NCBI RefSeq assembly: GCF_019931195.1
Contig: NZ_JAIOUO010000006.1
Location: 248,001 to 312,000, forward strand
DNA length: 64,000 nucleotides
Source: Marinobacter sp. F4216
GTDB taxonomy: Bacteria > Pseudomonadota > Gammaproteobacteria > Pseudomonadales > Oleiphilaceae
Direction of reading: 5' to 3'
Positions 9,352 to 18,537 of the stretch are shown here, piece by piece. The notes beneath the pieces are model-generated. The model was given only the letters and a program-made list of their open reading frames with translations. It made no database searches and was not told where the DNA came from. Each line of letters opens with the position of its first letter. Positions within the stretch are counted from its first letter, which is position 1. The translations under genes were made by a program, and so were the position numbers.

Positions 9352-9525
9352 CGCCTGTGGCTGGGGGAGTATCGGCAATTTGGGTTGGTCACTGATTTAG
9401 TGGTCGCAGAGACTCACCGGGGTTCGGGCGTTGCGAGCGAACTCTTGAGTCTGGTGGAGGGCTTTTGCAAGTCGCTCGGCTTGTCGGTTATGAAGTGCGA
9501 CCCACGCGGCCAATTCAAGGTGTAA
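9352..9525 (+). pseudogene. Truncated GNAT acetyltransferase fragment
   Basis: Directly after the sugar dehydrogenase stop, the same frame stays open for 57 codons. It encodes LVTDLVVAETHRGSGVASEL followed by LSLVEGFCKSLGL, then stops. HRGSGVAS matches the acetyl-CoA pyrophosphate-binding motif A (Q/R-x-x-G-x-G/A) of GNAT enzymes and the following helix fits too. There is no start codon region or N-terminal half, and the C-terminal motif B is gone, so it is a broken gene. The remaining bases to 9691 carry a short tandem repeat and the RBS of the next gene. Confidence 0.5.
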
Positions 9526-9640
9526 ACCTCTGGCCACAATTAGGGTGCCCTAACCAAAAGTCCCCTCCGACCCCCGAAAATCTGCCCTGTGATAGTTTCG
9601 TAATACTCTCTGAACGGTTTCGTGAACGTAGCTCGGTAAG

Positions 9641-9674
9641 CTGTGAGCATGGAGTTGCTGTGAGCATGGAGTTC
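9641..9674 (+). repeat. 17-bp tandem duplication upstream of the Msr gene
   Basis: CTGTGAGCATGGAGTT occurs at 9641-9656 and again at 9658-9673, period 17. It ends just before the AGAGGAGACG ribosome binding site of the Msr fusion. It looks like a recent slippage duplication in the 5' leader. Confidence 0.8.
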
Positions 9675-9691
9675 ATGAGAGGAGACGTACG

Positions 9692-10855
9692 ATGAAACAC
9701 AAACTTGCAGTCCTGGCAGTGGGCGCATCCCTGATTCTGACCGGTGTGGGCTATCACACCCTGGCGAGTGCCGATAAACACGATATGGAGGGCAGCGCCT
9801 ATGCGCCGGATAACCCGGATCTGGCGGTAGCCACCTTCGCCGGTGGCTGCTTCTGGTGTGTGGAAGCGGGTTACGAAAAGATTCCGGGGGTGGTTGAGGC
9901 CGTGTCCGGCTATGCCGGAGGTGAGCAGGCCAATCCCACCTACAAAGAAGTATCGTCCGGACGCACTGGCCATACCGAGGCCGTTCAGGTCTACTACGAT
10001 CCCGATGAAATGACCTACCAGGGCCTGTTGCAGGGGCTCTGGCGCATGATGGATCCGACCGATGCGGAGGGCCAGTTTGTCGACCGTGGCAAACAGTATC
10101 GCCCGGCAATTTTCTACCACAACACCGAGCAGAAACGCCTCGCCGAAGCGGCGAAAGCCGAGCTGCAGGCCTCCGGTGTGTATGACGACCCGGTGGTGAT
10201 CGAAATCGTGCCGCTGGAGACTTTCTACGACGCCGAGGAATACCACCAGGATTACTACAAGAAGAACCCGATCCGATACAAATTCTATACTTTCAAGTCC
10301 GGCCGCTATCAGTTCATCGAGGGCGTGTATGGCGAGGACTACGAGTTGGATTTCTCCCAGTTCAAACCGGAAACAACGTCTGGCAGCGATGAGTCCGCCG
10401 GTTTCAACCCGGACACCTTCAAGAAACCGGAGCAGCAGGCACTGAAAGACCGACTGACCGAGATTCAGTACGAGGTGACCCAGGAGGACGGTACCGAGCG
10501 TGCATTCGGCAATGCTTACTGGGATAACAAGCAGCCTGGCCTGTACGTGGACGTTGTGTCTGGCGAGCCGCTGTTTTCCTCCCGGGACAAGTACAAGTCC
10601 GGCACCGGCTGGCCGAGTTTTACCCGGCCCATTGCTCCGGATGCCGTGGTGGAAAAGGAGGACCGCTCCCTGTTCATGACCCGCACGGAAATCCGCAGCC
10701 GCTATGCCGACTCCCATCTGGGGCATGTGTTCAATGATGGTCCGGCCCCGACTGGCCTGCGTTACTGCATGAACTCCGCGGCGTTGGAATTCATCCCGCT
10801 GGATGAGATGGAAGCCCGCGGTTATGGCGAGTACATCGATGAGGTGACGGGCTAA
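9692..10855 (+). CDS. msrAB: Secreted MsrA-MsrB fusion, methionine sulfoxide reductase
   Basis: 387 residues: an N-terminal signal or anchor helix (1-26), an MsrA domain (~45-210) with catalytic GCFWC (Cys53), and an MsrB domain (~235-380) with GTGWPSF, HLGHVF and the catalytic RYCMNSAAL (Cys359). It reduces both S- and R-methionine sulfoxide in exported proteins, probably in the periplasm. The MsrB half has [11 protein letters not shown] where zinc-binding MsrBs have a CxxC, so this zinc site is absent, a known variant. GGAGACG precedes the ATG. No reductant partner (such as an MsrPQ or DsbD-like protein) is adjacent. Confidence 0.93.
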   Translation: MKHKLAVLAVGASLILTGVGYHTLASADKHDMEGSAYAPDNPDLAVATFAGGCFWCVEAGYEKIPGVVEAVSGYAGGEQANPTYKEVSSGRTGHTEAVQVYYDPDEMTYQGLLQGLWRMMDPTDAEGQFVDRGKQYRPAIFYHNTEQKRLAEAAKAELQASGVYDDPVVIEIVPLETFYDAEEYHQDYYKKNPIRYKFYTFKSGRYQFIEGVYGEDYELDFSQFKPETTSGSDESAGFNPDTFKKPEQQALKDRLTEIQYEVTQEDGTERAFGNAYWDNKQPGLYVDVVSGEPLFSSRDKYKSGTGWPSFTRPIAPDAVVEKEDRSLFMTRTEIRSRYADSHLGHVFNDGPAPTGLRYCMNSAALEFIPLDEMEARGYGEYIDEVTG

Positions 10856-11574
10856 AGCCAGAGGTCCCCGATGGGAGTTTCCGGGCTGAAATGGTGGAGA
10901 ATCTGCGCCTGCAGCAATTCGGCGGTCGCCAGGGCATCCACCAGCGCGTTATGGGACGGATAATGGGGCAGCCGGTATCGGATCCGGCTGTCCGCCAGCC
11001 GGATGGAGACCGGCTTCTTGCCAAAAAACTGCTGCCACCGGGTGGGTCGCCGGTCCGGATGCAGGTGGGCTTCGATGGCCATGGTGTCGATCACCGGAAA
11101 GGTAATGCCTTCGCCGAACCGATACTGGAGGGCCACGTCCAGGAATTCCCGTTCGATGGCGCGAAAGTGAACCACGGCAATACGGCCATTCATCAGCTTG
11201 AACATGGTCGGCAGGATGTCTTCGATGTCCGGCGCGTGGTCAATATCGGAATGGGTGATGCCATGAACCTCGATGGAGGCCTGACTGAGGGGCTGGCGTG
11301 GCCGCACGATCCAGTGGTGGGCCTCCGCCAGTTCAATGCTCTTCAGGGTGAAGGGCACCATGCCCACACTGACAATCGAATGCTGCGAAGGGTCCAGCCC
11401 CGTGGTTTCGAAATCTATGGCAACCATGGGGACCTTACTCAGTGGCGTATCCGCTGAGACACAGCCGGTTTTGTAGAATCTTTTCAACAGGGGATTTTTT
11501 GCCTCTCTGGCCAGCGCTTCAAAGCGTTCTGGCCAGGACTTCTGCGGTTGTGGCGCAGCCGGTTTACTGAACAT
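10852..11574 (-). CDS. DnaQ-like 3'-5' exonuclease (DEDDh)
   Basis: About 240 residues. The ExoI motif is DFETTGLD (Asp54, Glu56), followed by [17 protein letters not shown], ExoII around [13 protein letters not shown], and Exo[17 protein letters not shown]. The general fold is that of DNA polymerase III epsilon and RNase T. The chosen ATG at 11574 overlaps the stop of the cNMP/CBS gene by 11 bases; longer in-frame starts reach deeper into that gene and add no homologous sequence. Close coupling suggests co-translation with the nucleotidyltransferase-like protein. The 3' end overlaps the msrAB stop by 4 bases on the other strand. Confidence 0.85.
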   Translation of the reverse strand: MFSKPAAPQPQKSWPERFEALAREAKNPLLKRFYKTGCVSADTPLSKVPMVAIDFETTGLDPSQHSIVSVGMVPFTLKSIELAEAHHWIVRPRQPLSQASIEVHGITHSDIDHAPDIEDILPTMFKLMNGRIAVVHFRAIEREFLDVALQYRFGEGITFPVIDTMAIEAHLHPDRRPTRWQQFFGKKPVSIRLADSRIRYRLPHYPSHNALVDALATAELLQAQILHHFSPETPIGDLWL

Positions 11575-13438
11575 TGCGGCCCACCTGGGCGTTATACCGG
11601 AAGCGCAGGAATTTCTGGGCATTACTGACCACCTGGAAGGCATCTTTCAGGTGGCTTCGCTCGAAGGGCGACAGGTCCTCAGGGTTCACATTGTTGTCCG
11701 GCTCGCGCCCGTGCTCTATGTCCAGTGCCTGGTGGCGGATGCGAACAATCGCGATGAACTCCAGGGCATCCCGCAGGTTACCCAGGTCGTCGTCCAGCAG
11801 CAGTTTGGTTTTGCCGATGGCTTCCAGCCGATCAAAGGTGTTCTGCGCCCGTGAGCCGCAAGCCAGGGCGTGCACCCGGATCAGGTCGGAGAGCGGGGCG
11901 GTACCCCTCCGCTTCAGGTTGAAGCTGTTCCGATGCTGGCCGTCCTTTTCCAGTACGAAATTGCGGAAAAAGCCAATGGGCGGAGTCCGGTTCAGGGCGT
12001 TGCGGGCCATCAGGGTCAGGAACCGCTGGCTGCTGCTGGCCTTTTCCGCAATCAGGGTTTTCAGTTCCTCGGCAAATTCCGTCTGGCCGTAAATACCGTC
12101 CAGATCGAAGAATATATTGCTGTTGAGCAGGGCCTGGGCCTTGGGGTTTTCGATCCAGTCGGTGAAGTAGTGCTTCCACACCTGCAAGGGCTGCCGCCAG
12201 TGCTTGTTGGTGGCCATGATGTCCCCGGTGCAGTAGGTGTAACCGCACTCCGCCAGGCCGTCACTGACGAACCGGGCCAGTTCCAGGAAGTAGTCATCGT
12301 GCTGTTCCGGGTCGAAGCTGTCGTCCAGGATCATGGCGTTGTCCTGGTCCGTCACCACCAGCTGTTCGTCCCGGGCCATGGACCCCATTGCCATGAAGCA
12401 GTAGGGAACCGGCGGCGGCCCCAGCTTTTCCTCACCCAGCTCCAGCAGCCGCTGGGTAAAGCTGCGGCCAATACCGGCCATGGCGCTGCCAATCATGTGC
12501 GAGTTGGCGTCCTCGTTGACCATCCGCACGAAACTGTTCCGTACATCCAGGCTGACTTTCTTCAGCCCTTTTACTGTGTGCTGGTGGAAGATATTACTGA
12601 CCAGGTACAGGCTGTTCTGGCTTTCGTGCTTGACGATGTCTGACAGGGCAATCACCCCGCGTACTTCGTCCCGGTCCATGATCGGCAGGTGGTGCACGTT
12701 GTTGTGCAGCATGGTGAGCATGGCTTCGAAGATGAAGGCCTTGGAATTAGTGGTCACCAGCCCTTCGGACATGATGTCGCCGATGCAGGTTTCCGGCGGC
12801 AGGGCTTCAGTCAGGGCGCGGGTACGCAGATCTTTGTCGGTCACGATGCCGGTCAGCTTGGCGGGCTGCCGGGTTTCGTCCATGAGCAGCAGGGCCGATA
12901 CACCCTGTTCGGTCATGATGCGTGCCGCCTCCTGGAGTCGGATGGTGCAGGGCGCGCATACCGGGGTCCGGTTGATCAGGCGCGTGACCCGCGAGGTCAT
13001 CAGGCTGGATTTTTCCCGACGGGAGACCGCAGAACGAAGGCGGGAGCTGTCTTCAATTTCGACAAAATCAGCGAAATTCTCGTCATTTTCAAACAAATGC
13101 TGGAAAACTTCGTGGGGAATTCGATAGACCAGGGTGTCTTCTAGGGCCTTGGCGGGAAACCGCACCCGGTTGCTCAGCAGCAGGCTGAACTGGGCGAAAA
13201 CGCCCCCTTCGCCCACCCGGTTATAGAGCTCGCCGGAACGCCGGAACACTTCCACCGCGCCGCTCCGCACGTAGTACAGCCAGTGGTTTGCCTCACCAAA
13301 GTTGAGAATCTGGGTCCCAGCGCGGAAATACTCCACCTCGATGCTGTTGACCACCTGATTGAGCAGCTCTTCGGGCATGTCGTCAAAGGGCGGGAAATTC
13401 GCCAGGTGATTGCGGATGTCGATGAGCTCAGCCTGCAT
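11564..13438 (-). CDS. cNMP-binding / CBS / DUF294 putative nucleotidyltransferase
   Basis: 624 residues: a cyclic-nucleotide-binding-like domain (~10-115), a CBS pair (~155-275), a GlnD-like nucleotidyltransferase domain DUF294 (~295-430, with GSMARDE at 352-358 and DQDNA just after) and a C-terminal DUF294_C helical domain. It probably senses a nucleotide and modifies or binds an unknown partner in the cytosol. The start is set at ATG 13438 because AAGGAGAG lies just before it; upstream in-frame codons read through intergenic DNA. It is coupled to the exonuclease gene, a pairing I recall from other gammaproteobacteria. Confidence 0.85.
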   Translation of the reverse strand: MQAELIDIRNHLANFPPFDDMPEELLNQVVNSIEVEYFRAGTQILNFGEANHWLYYVRSGAVEVFRRSGELYNRVGEGGVFAQFSLLLSNRVRFPAKALEDTLVYRIPHEVFQHLFENDENFADFVEIEDSSRLRSAVSRREKSSLMTSRVTRLINRTPVCAPCTIRLQEAARIMTEQGVSALLLMDETRQPAKLTGIVTDKDLRTRALTEALPPETCIGDIMSEGLVTTNSKAFIFEAMLTMLHNNVHHLPIMDRDEVRGVIALSDIVKHESQNSLYLVSNIFHQHTVKGLKKVSLDVRNSFVRMVNEDANSHMIGSAMAGIGRSFTQRLLELGEEKLGPPPVPYCFMAMGSMARDEQLVVTDQDNAMILDDSFDPEQHDDYFLELARFVSDGLAECGYTYCTGDIMATNKHWRQPLQVWKHYFTDWIENPKAQALLNSNIFFDLDGIYGQTEFAEELKTLIAEKASSSQRFLTLMARNALNRTPPIGFFRNFVLEKDGQHRNSFNLKRRGTAPLSDLIRVHALACGSRAQNTFDRLEAIGKTKLLLDDDLGNLRDALEFIAIVRIRHQALDIEHGREPDNNVNPEDLSPFERSHLKDAFQVVSNAQKFLRFRYNAQVGRNVQ

Positions 13439-13637
13439 AACTCTCCTTGGACGTTTGACCAGATCAGCATGGGGTTGGTCAATGACTATAACAGGGCCAA
13501 TTACCGGTCTCCATGACACTCAATATAGGCGAGTGGGAGCGGGTCTGTGCTTGCACAGAATTGCCAACTTATTGATCTGACTGACGATGCAAAAGATTGA
13601 CCAACGGATGACCGGTTGGTAGCCTTGCTGCGCGTTT

Positions 13638-13850
13638 TCAGGTGCCCTATTGTGATGTTAGCCGATATCGCAAGGGTGAAACGGGAAGCCGGTGAAAGTC
13701 CGGCGCTGCCCCCGCAACGGTAAGCGAGTTACCGGTGACCAAGTGCGCCACTGTGCCAGGGTCCCTCTCAGGAAGGACCGATGCATGGGAAGGTGGTCAC
13801 CCCAGTGCAGTCTGCACCGCTCGTAAGCCCGGAGACCGGCCTGTCAACAC
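13638..13850 (+). ncRNA. Cobalamin (AdoCbl) riboswitch
   Basis: The btuB leader contains the conserved aptamer pieces in order: GGTGCCC near 13641, GGGAAGCCGGTGAAAGTCCGG with GCTGCCCCCGCAACGGTAAGCG (13682-13728), the B12 box core GCCACTG at ~13747, and AAGCCCGGAGACCGGCC near 13825-13841. In this family B12 binding shuts down expression, usually at translation initiation. About 145 bases separate the aptamer from the btuB ATG, enough for an expression platform. The bases 13439-13637 upstream hold the divergent promoters and no gene. Confidence 0.95.
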
Positions 13851-13995
13851 ACCTGGCGTTGCGGAGGGCAATGTCGGTGGGGTGACTGCCTTCTGCCGGC
13901 CTGCTTCCAGCCCGTCTGACAACCCTGCCTCCCCTCACGCAACAGAAGCATCAACGCCGTACGGGTGCGTGCGGAGTGCGAGTGAGTTGCAATCC

Positions 13996-15828
13996 ATGTT
14001 GTCTATCAAAACGGGGTTATCCCACACCTTTCCGGGAGCAGTCTTGCTGTTCTCTATACCTGTCAGTCTGGTTTCCGCTGATACCAGTACGACCACCAGT
14101 GCCGATTCGGATGTCTCTGGCATGGATCCCATTGTCATTACCGCGACACTGGGACCGAAAACCGTGGGCGAGAGCCTGTCGTCGGTCACCGTGATCGATC
14201 GGGAAGCCATCCAGCGCCAGCAACCGAAAGAGTTTCGTGAAGTCATCGAGTCCCAGCCGGGGGTCAACGTCACCAGCAACGGTGCATTCGGTAAACAGAC
14301 CAGTGTGTTTCTTCGCGGTCACTCCTCTGATGCCTCGGTGCTGCTGGTGGACGGCATCCGGATTCGCTCCGCCACGGTTGGCGGACCGGCCTGGCAATAC
14401 CTGCCTCCGCAACTGATCGACCGGATCGAGATCGTTCGGGGTGGTCGCAGCAGTCTGTATGGCGCGGATGCCGTGGGTGGGGTGGTGCAAGCCTTTACCC
14501 TGCCCGCTCAGGAAGGCCGTGGTGCCTGGTTTGAGGCCGGGGCCGGCAACTTCAACAGCCAGCAGAATGGTGCTGGCGCCTCGTCGGTCGAATCAGACTA
14601 CCGACTCAACGCCGGTATCAATCACTTTCAGAGCGATGGCGCTCCGGTGATTTCAGGTGGGGAAGACAAGGGCTACGACAATACCTCTGCCGTATTGGGT
14701 GGCAGCCACCGGTTCAGCAATGGGGTGACGGCCGGATTTACCTTTCTGGGCGCCGAGGGCAACACCGAATACGAGGGCGGTGAAGAGGATTTCCGGTTCC
14801 AGACCGCGGGCGTGAACCTGGATGTGCCGGTGAATCGCCACTGGCGGGTGGCGGGTCAGCTGTCCGACGCCCGGGACGAACTGGAGGATTTCAGCAGTTT
14901 TCCCGGTACCTTCAACACCCAGACCCGCAGTTCCCGGCTGGAAAACTGGTTCAGCGCCGGCACCCACGAGTTCGTACTGGGCGCCGAGTATCTGGTGGAT
15001 CGCGTGGACAGCAGTGTCGACTATGATGAATCCAGCCGCTCCAACACCGGTGTCTTCAGTCAGGCGCTGATGAACTTCGGCCCTCTGAACGTGCACCTGA
15101 GCCTGCGTAATGACGACAACGAGGCCTACGGCAATGAAACCACCTGGGGCGCAGGGCTCGGCTACGAGCTGGATCGTCAGCACCGGGTCCGGATGAGCGC
15201 CGGAACGTCCTTCAAGGCGCCCTCGTTCAACGACCTTTACTTCCCCGGTTTTGGTAATCCGGACCTGGAACCCGAGCAGGCAAAAAGTTATGAAGTGGGG
15301 GTTGAAGGCCGCTACAGCGAGTGGTTCTGGGACGTTGCGGCCTTCCATTCTGATGTGGACGATTTGTCCCTGCCCAGCCAGGATGCGGCCGATAGTGTGC
15401 CGGAAGCCCGCCTGCGCGGTGTAGAACTGAGTGGTGGCTGGCAGCAGGCCGGCTGGAGCCTCTCGGCGGCCGGCACCTTCGGCGACTACGAAAATGCGGC
15501 AACCGGGGAACAACTGATCCGCCGGGCGGAAAATATCCTGCGCCTGGACGTCGATCGGGAGTTGGGCAAGTGGGTGCTGGGCACCACACTCCGGGCTGAA
15601 AGCGAGCGCTACGAGGAATTGTTTGGAGTGGGTCGTCAGCGGATTGCCGGATTTGGCGTCTGGGATTTGCGGGCGTCGCGGGTATTTGCACCGGGTTGGC
15701 TGGCGGCCCTGTCTGTGGACAATGTGCTGGACCGGGAATACACCACCGCCAAGCGCTTCGATAACACTGACTTTATCAGTGCCGGCCGGAGCGTCTTTCT
15801 GTCGGTTCGCTACGATTGGCGGCAGTAA
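13996..15828 (+). CDS. btuB: TonB-dependent vitamin B12 outer-membrane receptor BtuB
   Basis: 610 residues with a signal peptide (1-~33), a TonB-box-like DPIVITATL, a plug domain (LRGHSSDASVLLVDGIRI; IEIVRGGRSSLYGADAVGG) and a 22-strand barrel with FKAPSFNDLYFPGFGNPDLEPE. It takes cobalamin through the outer membrane using TonB energy. The frame stays open upstream through the riboswitch, but the signal peptide fixes the real start at ATG 13996. The C-terminus is RYDWRQ rather than the usual terminal Phe. First gene of btuB-btuF-btuC-btuD. Confidence 0.93.
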   Translation: MLSIKTGLSHTFPGAVLLFSIPVSLVSADTSTTTSADSDVSGMDPIVITATLGPKTVGESLSSVTVIDREAIQRQQPKEFREVIESQPGVNVTSNGAFGKQTSVFLRGHSSDASVLLVDGIRIRSATVGGPAWQYLPPQLIDRIEIVRGGRSSLYGADAVGGVVQAFTLPAQEGRGAWFEAGAGNFNSQQNGAGASSVESDYRLNAGINHFQSDGAPVISGGEDKGYDNTSAVLGGSHRFSNGVTAGFTFLGAEGNTEYEGGEEDFRFQTAGVNLDVPVNRHWRVAGQLSDARDELEDFSSFPGTFNTQTRSSRLENWFSAGTHEFVLGAEYLVDRVDSSVDYDESSRSNTGVFSQALMNFGPLNVHLSLRNDDNEAYGNETTWGAGLGYELDRQHRVRMSAGTSFKAPSFNDLYFPGFGNPDLEPEQAKSYEVGVEGRYSEWFWDVAAFHSDVDDLSLPSQDAADSVPEARLRGVELSGGWQQAGWSLSAAGTFGDYENAATGEQLIRRAENILRLDVDRELGKWVLGTTLRAESERYEELFGVGRQRIAGFGVWDLRASRVFAPGWLAALSVDNVLDREYTTAKRFDNTDFISAGRSVFLSVRYDWRQ

Positions 15829-15857
15829 TCGGAGTTGAGATATGAACAGGAGCCTGT

Positions 15858-16775
15858 GTGACTGAATACCTGAGCCGTCTGCCCTCGACCGGCAGAAGGC
15901 AGCTCCTGCTCATGGTCCTGCTGGCCACGCTGTTTGTCGGTAGACCGGCAGCGGCGGCCCTTTGTGAGACGGATGACCTGAATACCCGACTGTGTCTGGA
16001 TACGCCCGCCCAGCGGGTGGTGTCCCTGTCACCGGGTGCTACCGAGTGGTTGTTTACCGCCGGGGCGGGAGACCAGGTGGTGGCCGTCAGCGCATGGAGT
16101 GACTACCCGGAGGAAGCCGCCAAGCTGCCGCAAGTGGGCGACAGTAACCGGTTGGATCTGGAGGCCATTGTAAGTCTGGAACCGGATCTGGTGGTTGCCT
16201 GGGTGGACGGCAATTCCCGGGAACAGCTTGGCCGGCTTTCGGCCATTGGCATTCCGGTGTTCTGGCTCGCCCCCCGGGATTTCGAAGATATCGCCCACAC
16301 CATCGAACGGTTGGCGCGGCTGACAGGCCATCCGAAAACCGGTGAGGCTCGGGCGGCGGCTTTCCTGTCGGATCTGGGCAGTTTACGTGCGACTTATGCG
16401 GAGGTTCAGGCAGTCCGCGTGTTCTATCAGGTCTGGCATGAACCACTGATGACGGTGAACAACGACGAACTGATCAGCAAGGCCATCGCCCTGTGCGGTG
16501 GCGTGAACGTCTTTGGCGACTTGCCCCGTCTGGTACCCCGGATCAGCACCGAATCCGTGCTGGCGGCTAATCCGGACGCCATCATTACCTCCGGTTCGCC
16601 AGACCAGAATCAGCCCTGGCTGGATTTCTGGCGTCAGTTCCCGGAACTGGCCGCCGTTGCCAACGCCAACCTCTTTCTCGAACCACCGACCCTGCTGGCC
16701 AGACCCACCCTGCGCCTGCTGGAGGGTACTCGTCATCTTTGCCGCAGCCTGGAACAAGCCCGTGCCCGGCTCTAA
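15858..16775 (+). CDS. btuF: Cobalamin ABC transporter periplasmic binding protein BtuF
   Basis: 305 residues with a signal peptide (1-~34, ending RPAAA-A) and a class III binding-protein fold: QRVVSLSPGATEWLFTAGAG, LEAIVSLEPDLVVAW and AIALCGGVNVFGDLP. The protein carries cobalamin from BtuB to BtuCD. It starts with GTG at 15858, with AGGAGCC just upstream, and its end overlaps the btuC start by 14 bases. Confidence 0.92.
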   Translation: MTEYLSRLPSTGRRQLLLMVLLATLFVGRPAAAALCETDDLNTRLCLDTPAQRVVSLSPGATEWLFTAGAGDQVVAVSAWSDYPEEAAKLPQVGDSNRLDLEAIVSLEPDLVVAWVDGNSREQLGRLSAIGIPVFWLAPRDFEDIAHTIERLARLTGHPKTGEARAAAFLSDLGSLRATYAEVQAVRVFYQVWHEPLMTVNNDELISKAIALCGGVNVFGDLPRLVPRISTESVLAANPDAIITSGSPDQNQPWLDFWRQFPELAAVANANLFLEPPTLLARPTLRLLEGTRHLCRSLEQARARL

Positions 16776-17736
16776 TCCATCGCGCCCCCTGCTGTTGCTT
16801 GGCCTGATAGGGGTGATGGCGGGTATCGCGTCCGTCAGCCTGGGCAGCAGCGCTGTGGGTTTGCTGGATACGTTAAAGGTATTGATTGGCGGCGGGACCG
16901 AGCTGCAACGGACGCTGGTGCTTGAGCTGCGCCTGCCCCGAACCCTGAGCGCCTACGCCGTGGGTGGCTTGCTGGCTGTGGCCGGGGCGCTGATGCAGGT
17001 TCTGTTGCGCAACCCTCTGGCGGACCCCTACGTTCTGGGTCTGTCCGGCGGCGCTGCCGTGGGCGCATTGCTGGCCATGCTGGCTGGTTTAGCCGGTGTG
17101 CTGGTATCCGGTTCGGCCTTTGCCGGCGCCATGTTTGCCACCTTGCTGGTGTTCGGCCTGGCCCATGGCCGTGGCAGCTGGACCTCATCGCGCCTGCTGC
17201 TGACCGGTGTGGTGGTGGCGGCCGGCTGGGGTGCCCTGATTACCCTGATGCTGGCCATGGCCCCCGCCCGCCAGTTGCCCGGTATGCTGTACTGGCTGAT
17301 GGGGGATCTGTCCCATGCGGGCAATCCCTGGCCAGCGCTGATTCTGCTTTTTGTGGTGTGCCTGCTGGTGTTTCCTCTAGGGCGCACTTTGAACGTGCTG
17401 GCCCGCGGCCCGCTGCAGGCGGCGGCCCTGGGGGTGTCGGTGCGCCCGCTGGAATGGCTGATTTACCTGCTGGCAAGCCTGCTGACCGCCACCGCCGTCA
17501 CCCTGGCTGGCAGCATTGGTTTTGTGGGCCTGGTCGTGCCGCATATGCTCCGGCTGGTGCTGGGTAACGACCAGCGCCTGATTCTGCCGGCTTGCGCCCT
17601 GGCGGGCGGAGCCTTGCTCGTGCTGGCCGATATGCTGGCCCGGGTGATCATTGCACCGGAGCAATTGCCGGTGGGGGTGATTACCGCCCTGCTGGGGGTT
17701 CCAACATTCCTGTACCTGCTGTACCGGAGCCGATGA
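16762..17736 (+). CDS. btuC: Cobalamin ABC transporter permease BtuC
   Basis: 324 residues, about ten helices, FecCD/BtuC family: LPRTLSAYAVGGLLAVAGAL, RNPLADPYVLGLSGGAAVGA and GSIGFVGLVVPHMLR, the last being the cytoplasmic loop near the ATPase contact. Start chosen at GTG 16762, which overlaps the btuF stop and gives the normal family length; earlier in-frame ATGs lie inside btuF. The stop overlaps the btuD start by four bases. Confidence 0.92.
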   Translation: MPGSNPSRPLLLLGLIGVMAGIASVSLGSSAVGLLDTLKVLIGGGTELQRTLVLELRLPRTLSAYAVGGLLAVAGALMQVLLRNPLADPYVLGLSGGAAVGALLAMLAGLAGVLVSGSAFAGAMFATLLVFGLAHGRGSWTSSRLLLTGVVVAAGWGALITLMLAMAPARQLPGMLYWLMGDLSHAGNPWPALILLFVVCLLVFPLGRTLNVLARGPLQAAALGVSVRPLEWLIYLLASLLTATAVTLAGSIGFVGLVVPHMLRLVLGNDQRLILPACALAGGALLVLADMLARVIIAPEQLPVGVITALLGVPTFLYLLYRSR

Positions 17737-18503
17737 TGAGTGTGCTGACTGCGGACAACCTGATCATCGACGTACCCGGCCGGGAGGCGGGGTCGCCCCT
17801 GAATCTGGAGATCCGGCCCGGCCAGGTATGGGGGGTGCTGGGGCCCAATGGCGCCGGTAAATCCACCCTCATTCATACGCTGGCGGGTTTGCGGGCACCC
17901 CGAACCGGCCAGTTGCAGGTGGATGGCAATTCCCTCGCGGCCATGAAACGCCGGGACGTTGCCCGCCAGCTGGGGCTGGTGTTTCAGGAGCACCACGATG
18001 GTTTCCCGGCGACCGTGCTGGAAACGGCCCTGGTCGGCCGGCATCCCTGGCTGTCCCCCTGGCAGATGGAGCGCGCGGAAGATCTGGCTTTCGCCGAGCA
18101 GGCCCTTGAGGCGCTGGATGTAGGGCATCTGCGTGACCGGTCGGTGGATACCCTGTCTGGCGGTGAGCGCCAGCGGGTGGCGATCGCCACGCTGATGACC
18201 CAGAATCCGGCTATCTGGCTCCTGGACGAACCGAGCAATCACCTGGATCTTCACCATCAGGTGGCGGTTATGCAGTTGCTGGCCGAACAGGCTGCCGGCG
18301 GCAAGGCGGTTTTCATGTGTCTGCACGACCTGAATCTGGCGGCCCGCTGGTGCGATCAGCTACTGCTGCTGTACCCGGGCGGTGAGGCCTGTTGGGGGCC
18401 GGCAGACACCATGCTGGAAGTGTCGGTGCTGGAGCGGCTTTACGGCCACCGGTTGGTGACGGTCGAGGCGGATGGTGCGCCGGTGTTTGTTCCGGCCCGC
18501 TGA
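17733..18503 (+). CDS. btuD: Cobalamin ABC transporter ATPase BtuD
   Basis: 256 residues. Walker A GPNGAGKST (37-45), Q-loop LVFQEH, signature LSGGERQRVAIA, Walker B IWLLDEPSNHLD and switch His in CLHDLNLA. It powers BtuC. The start is the first of two adjacent ATGs (17733/17736) in an ATGA overlap with btuC. Confidence 0.93.
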   Translation: MMSVLTADNLIIDVPGREAGSPLNLEIRPGQVWGVLGPNGAGKSTLIHTLAGLRAPRTGQLQVDGNSLAAMKRRDVARQLGLVFQEHHDGFPATVLETALVGRHPWLSPWQMERAEDLAFAEQALEALDVGHLRDRSVDTLSGGERQRVAIATLMTQNPAIWLLDEPSNHLDLHHQVAVMQLLAEQAAGGKAVFMCLHDLNLAARWCDQLLLLYPGGEACWGPADTMLEVSVLERLYGHRLVTVEADGAPVFVPAR

Positions 18504-18537
18504 AACGGACAATCCACGCAAGGGGTTCAGACCAATC

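Noticed and set aside
13681..13850. A tRNA-like or small RNA gene
   Set aside because: The conserved blocks and position match the cobalamin riboswitch fully; no cloverleaf can be drawn.
13735..13995. An N-terminal extension of BtuB or a leader peptide inside the riboswitch
   Set aside because: The frame stays open through the aptamer by chance, but the signal peptide begins at ATG 13996 and the upstream bases are needed for the RNA structure.
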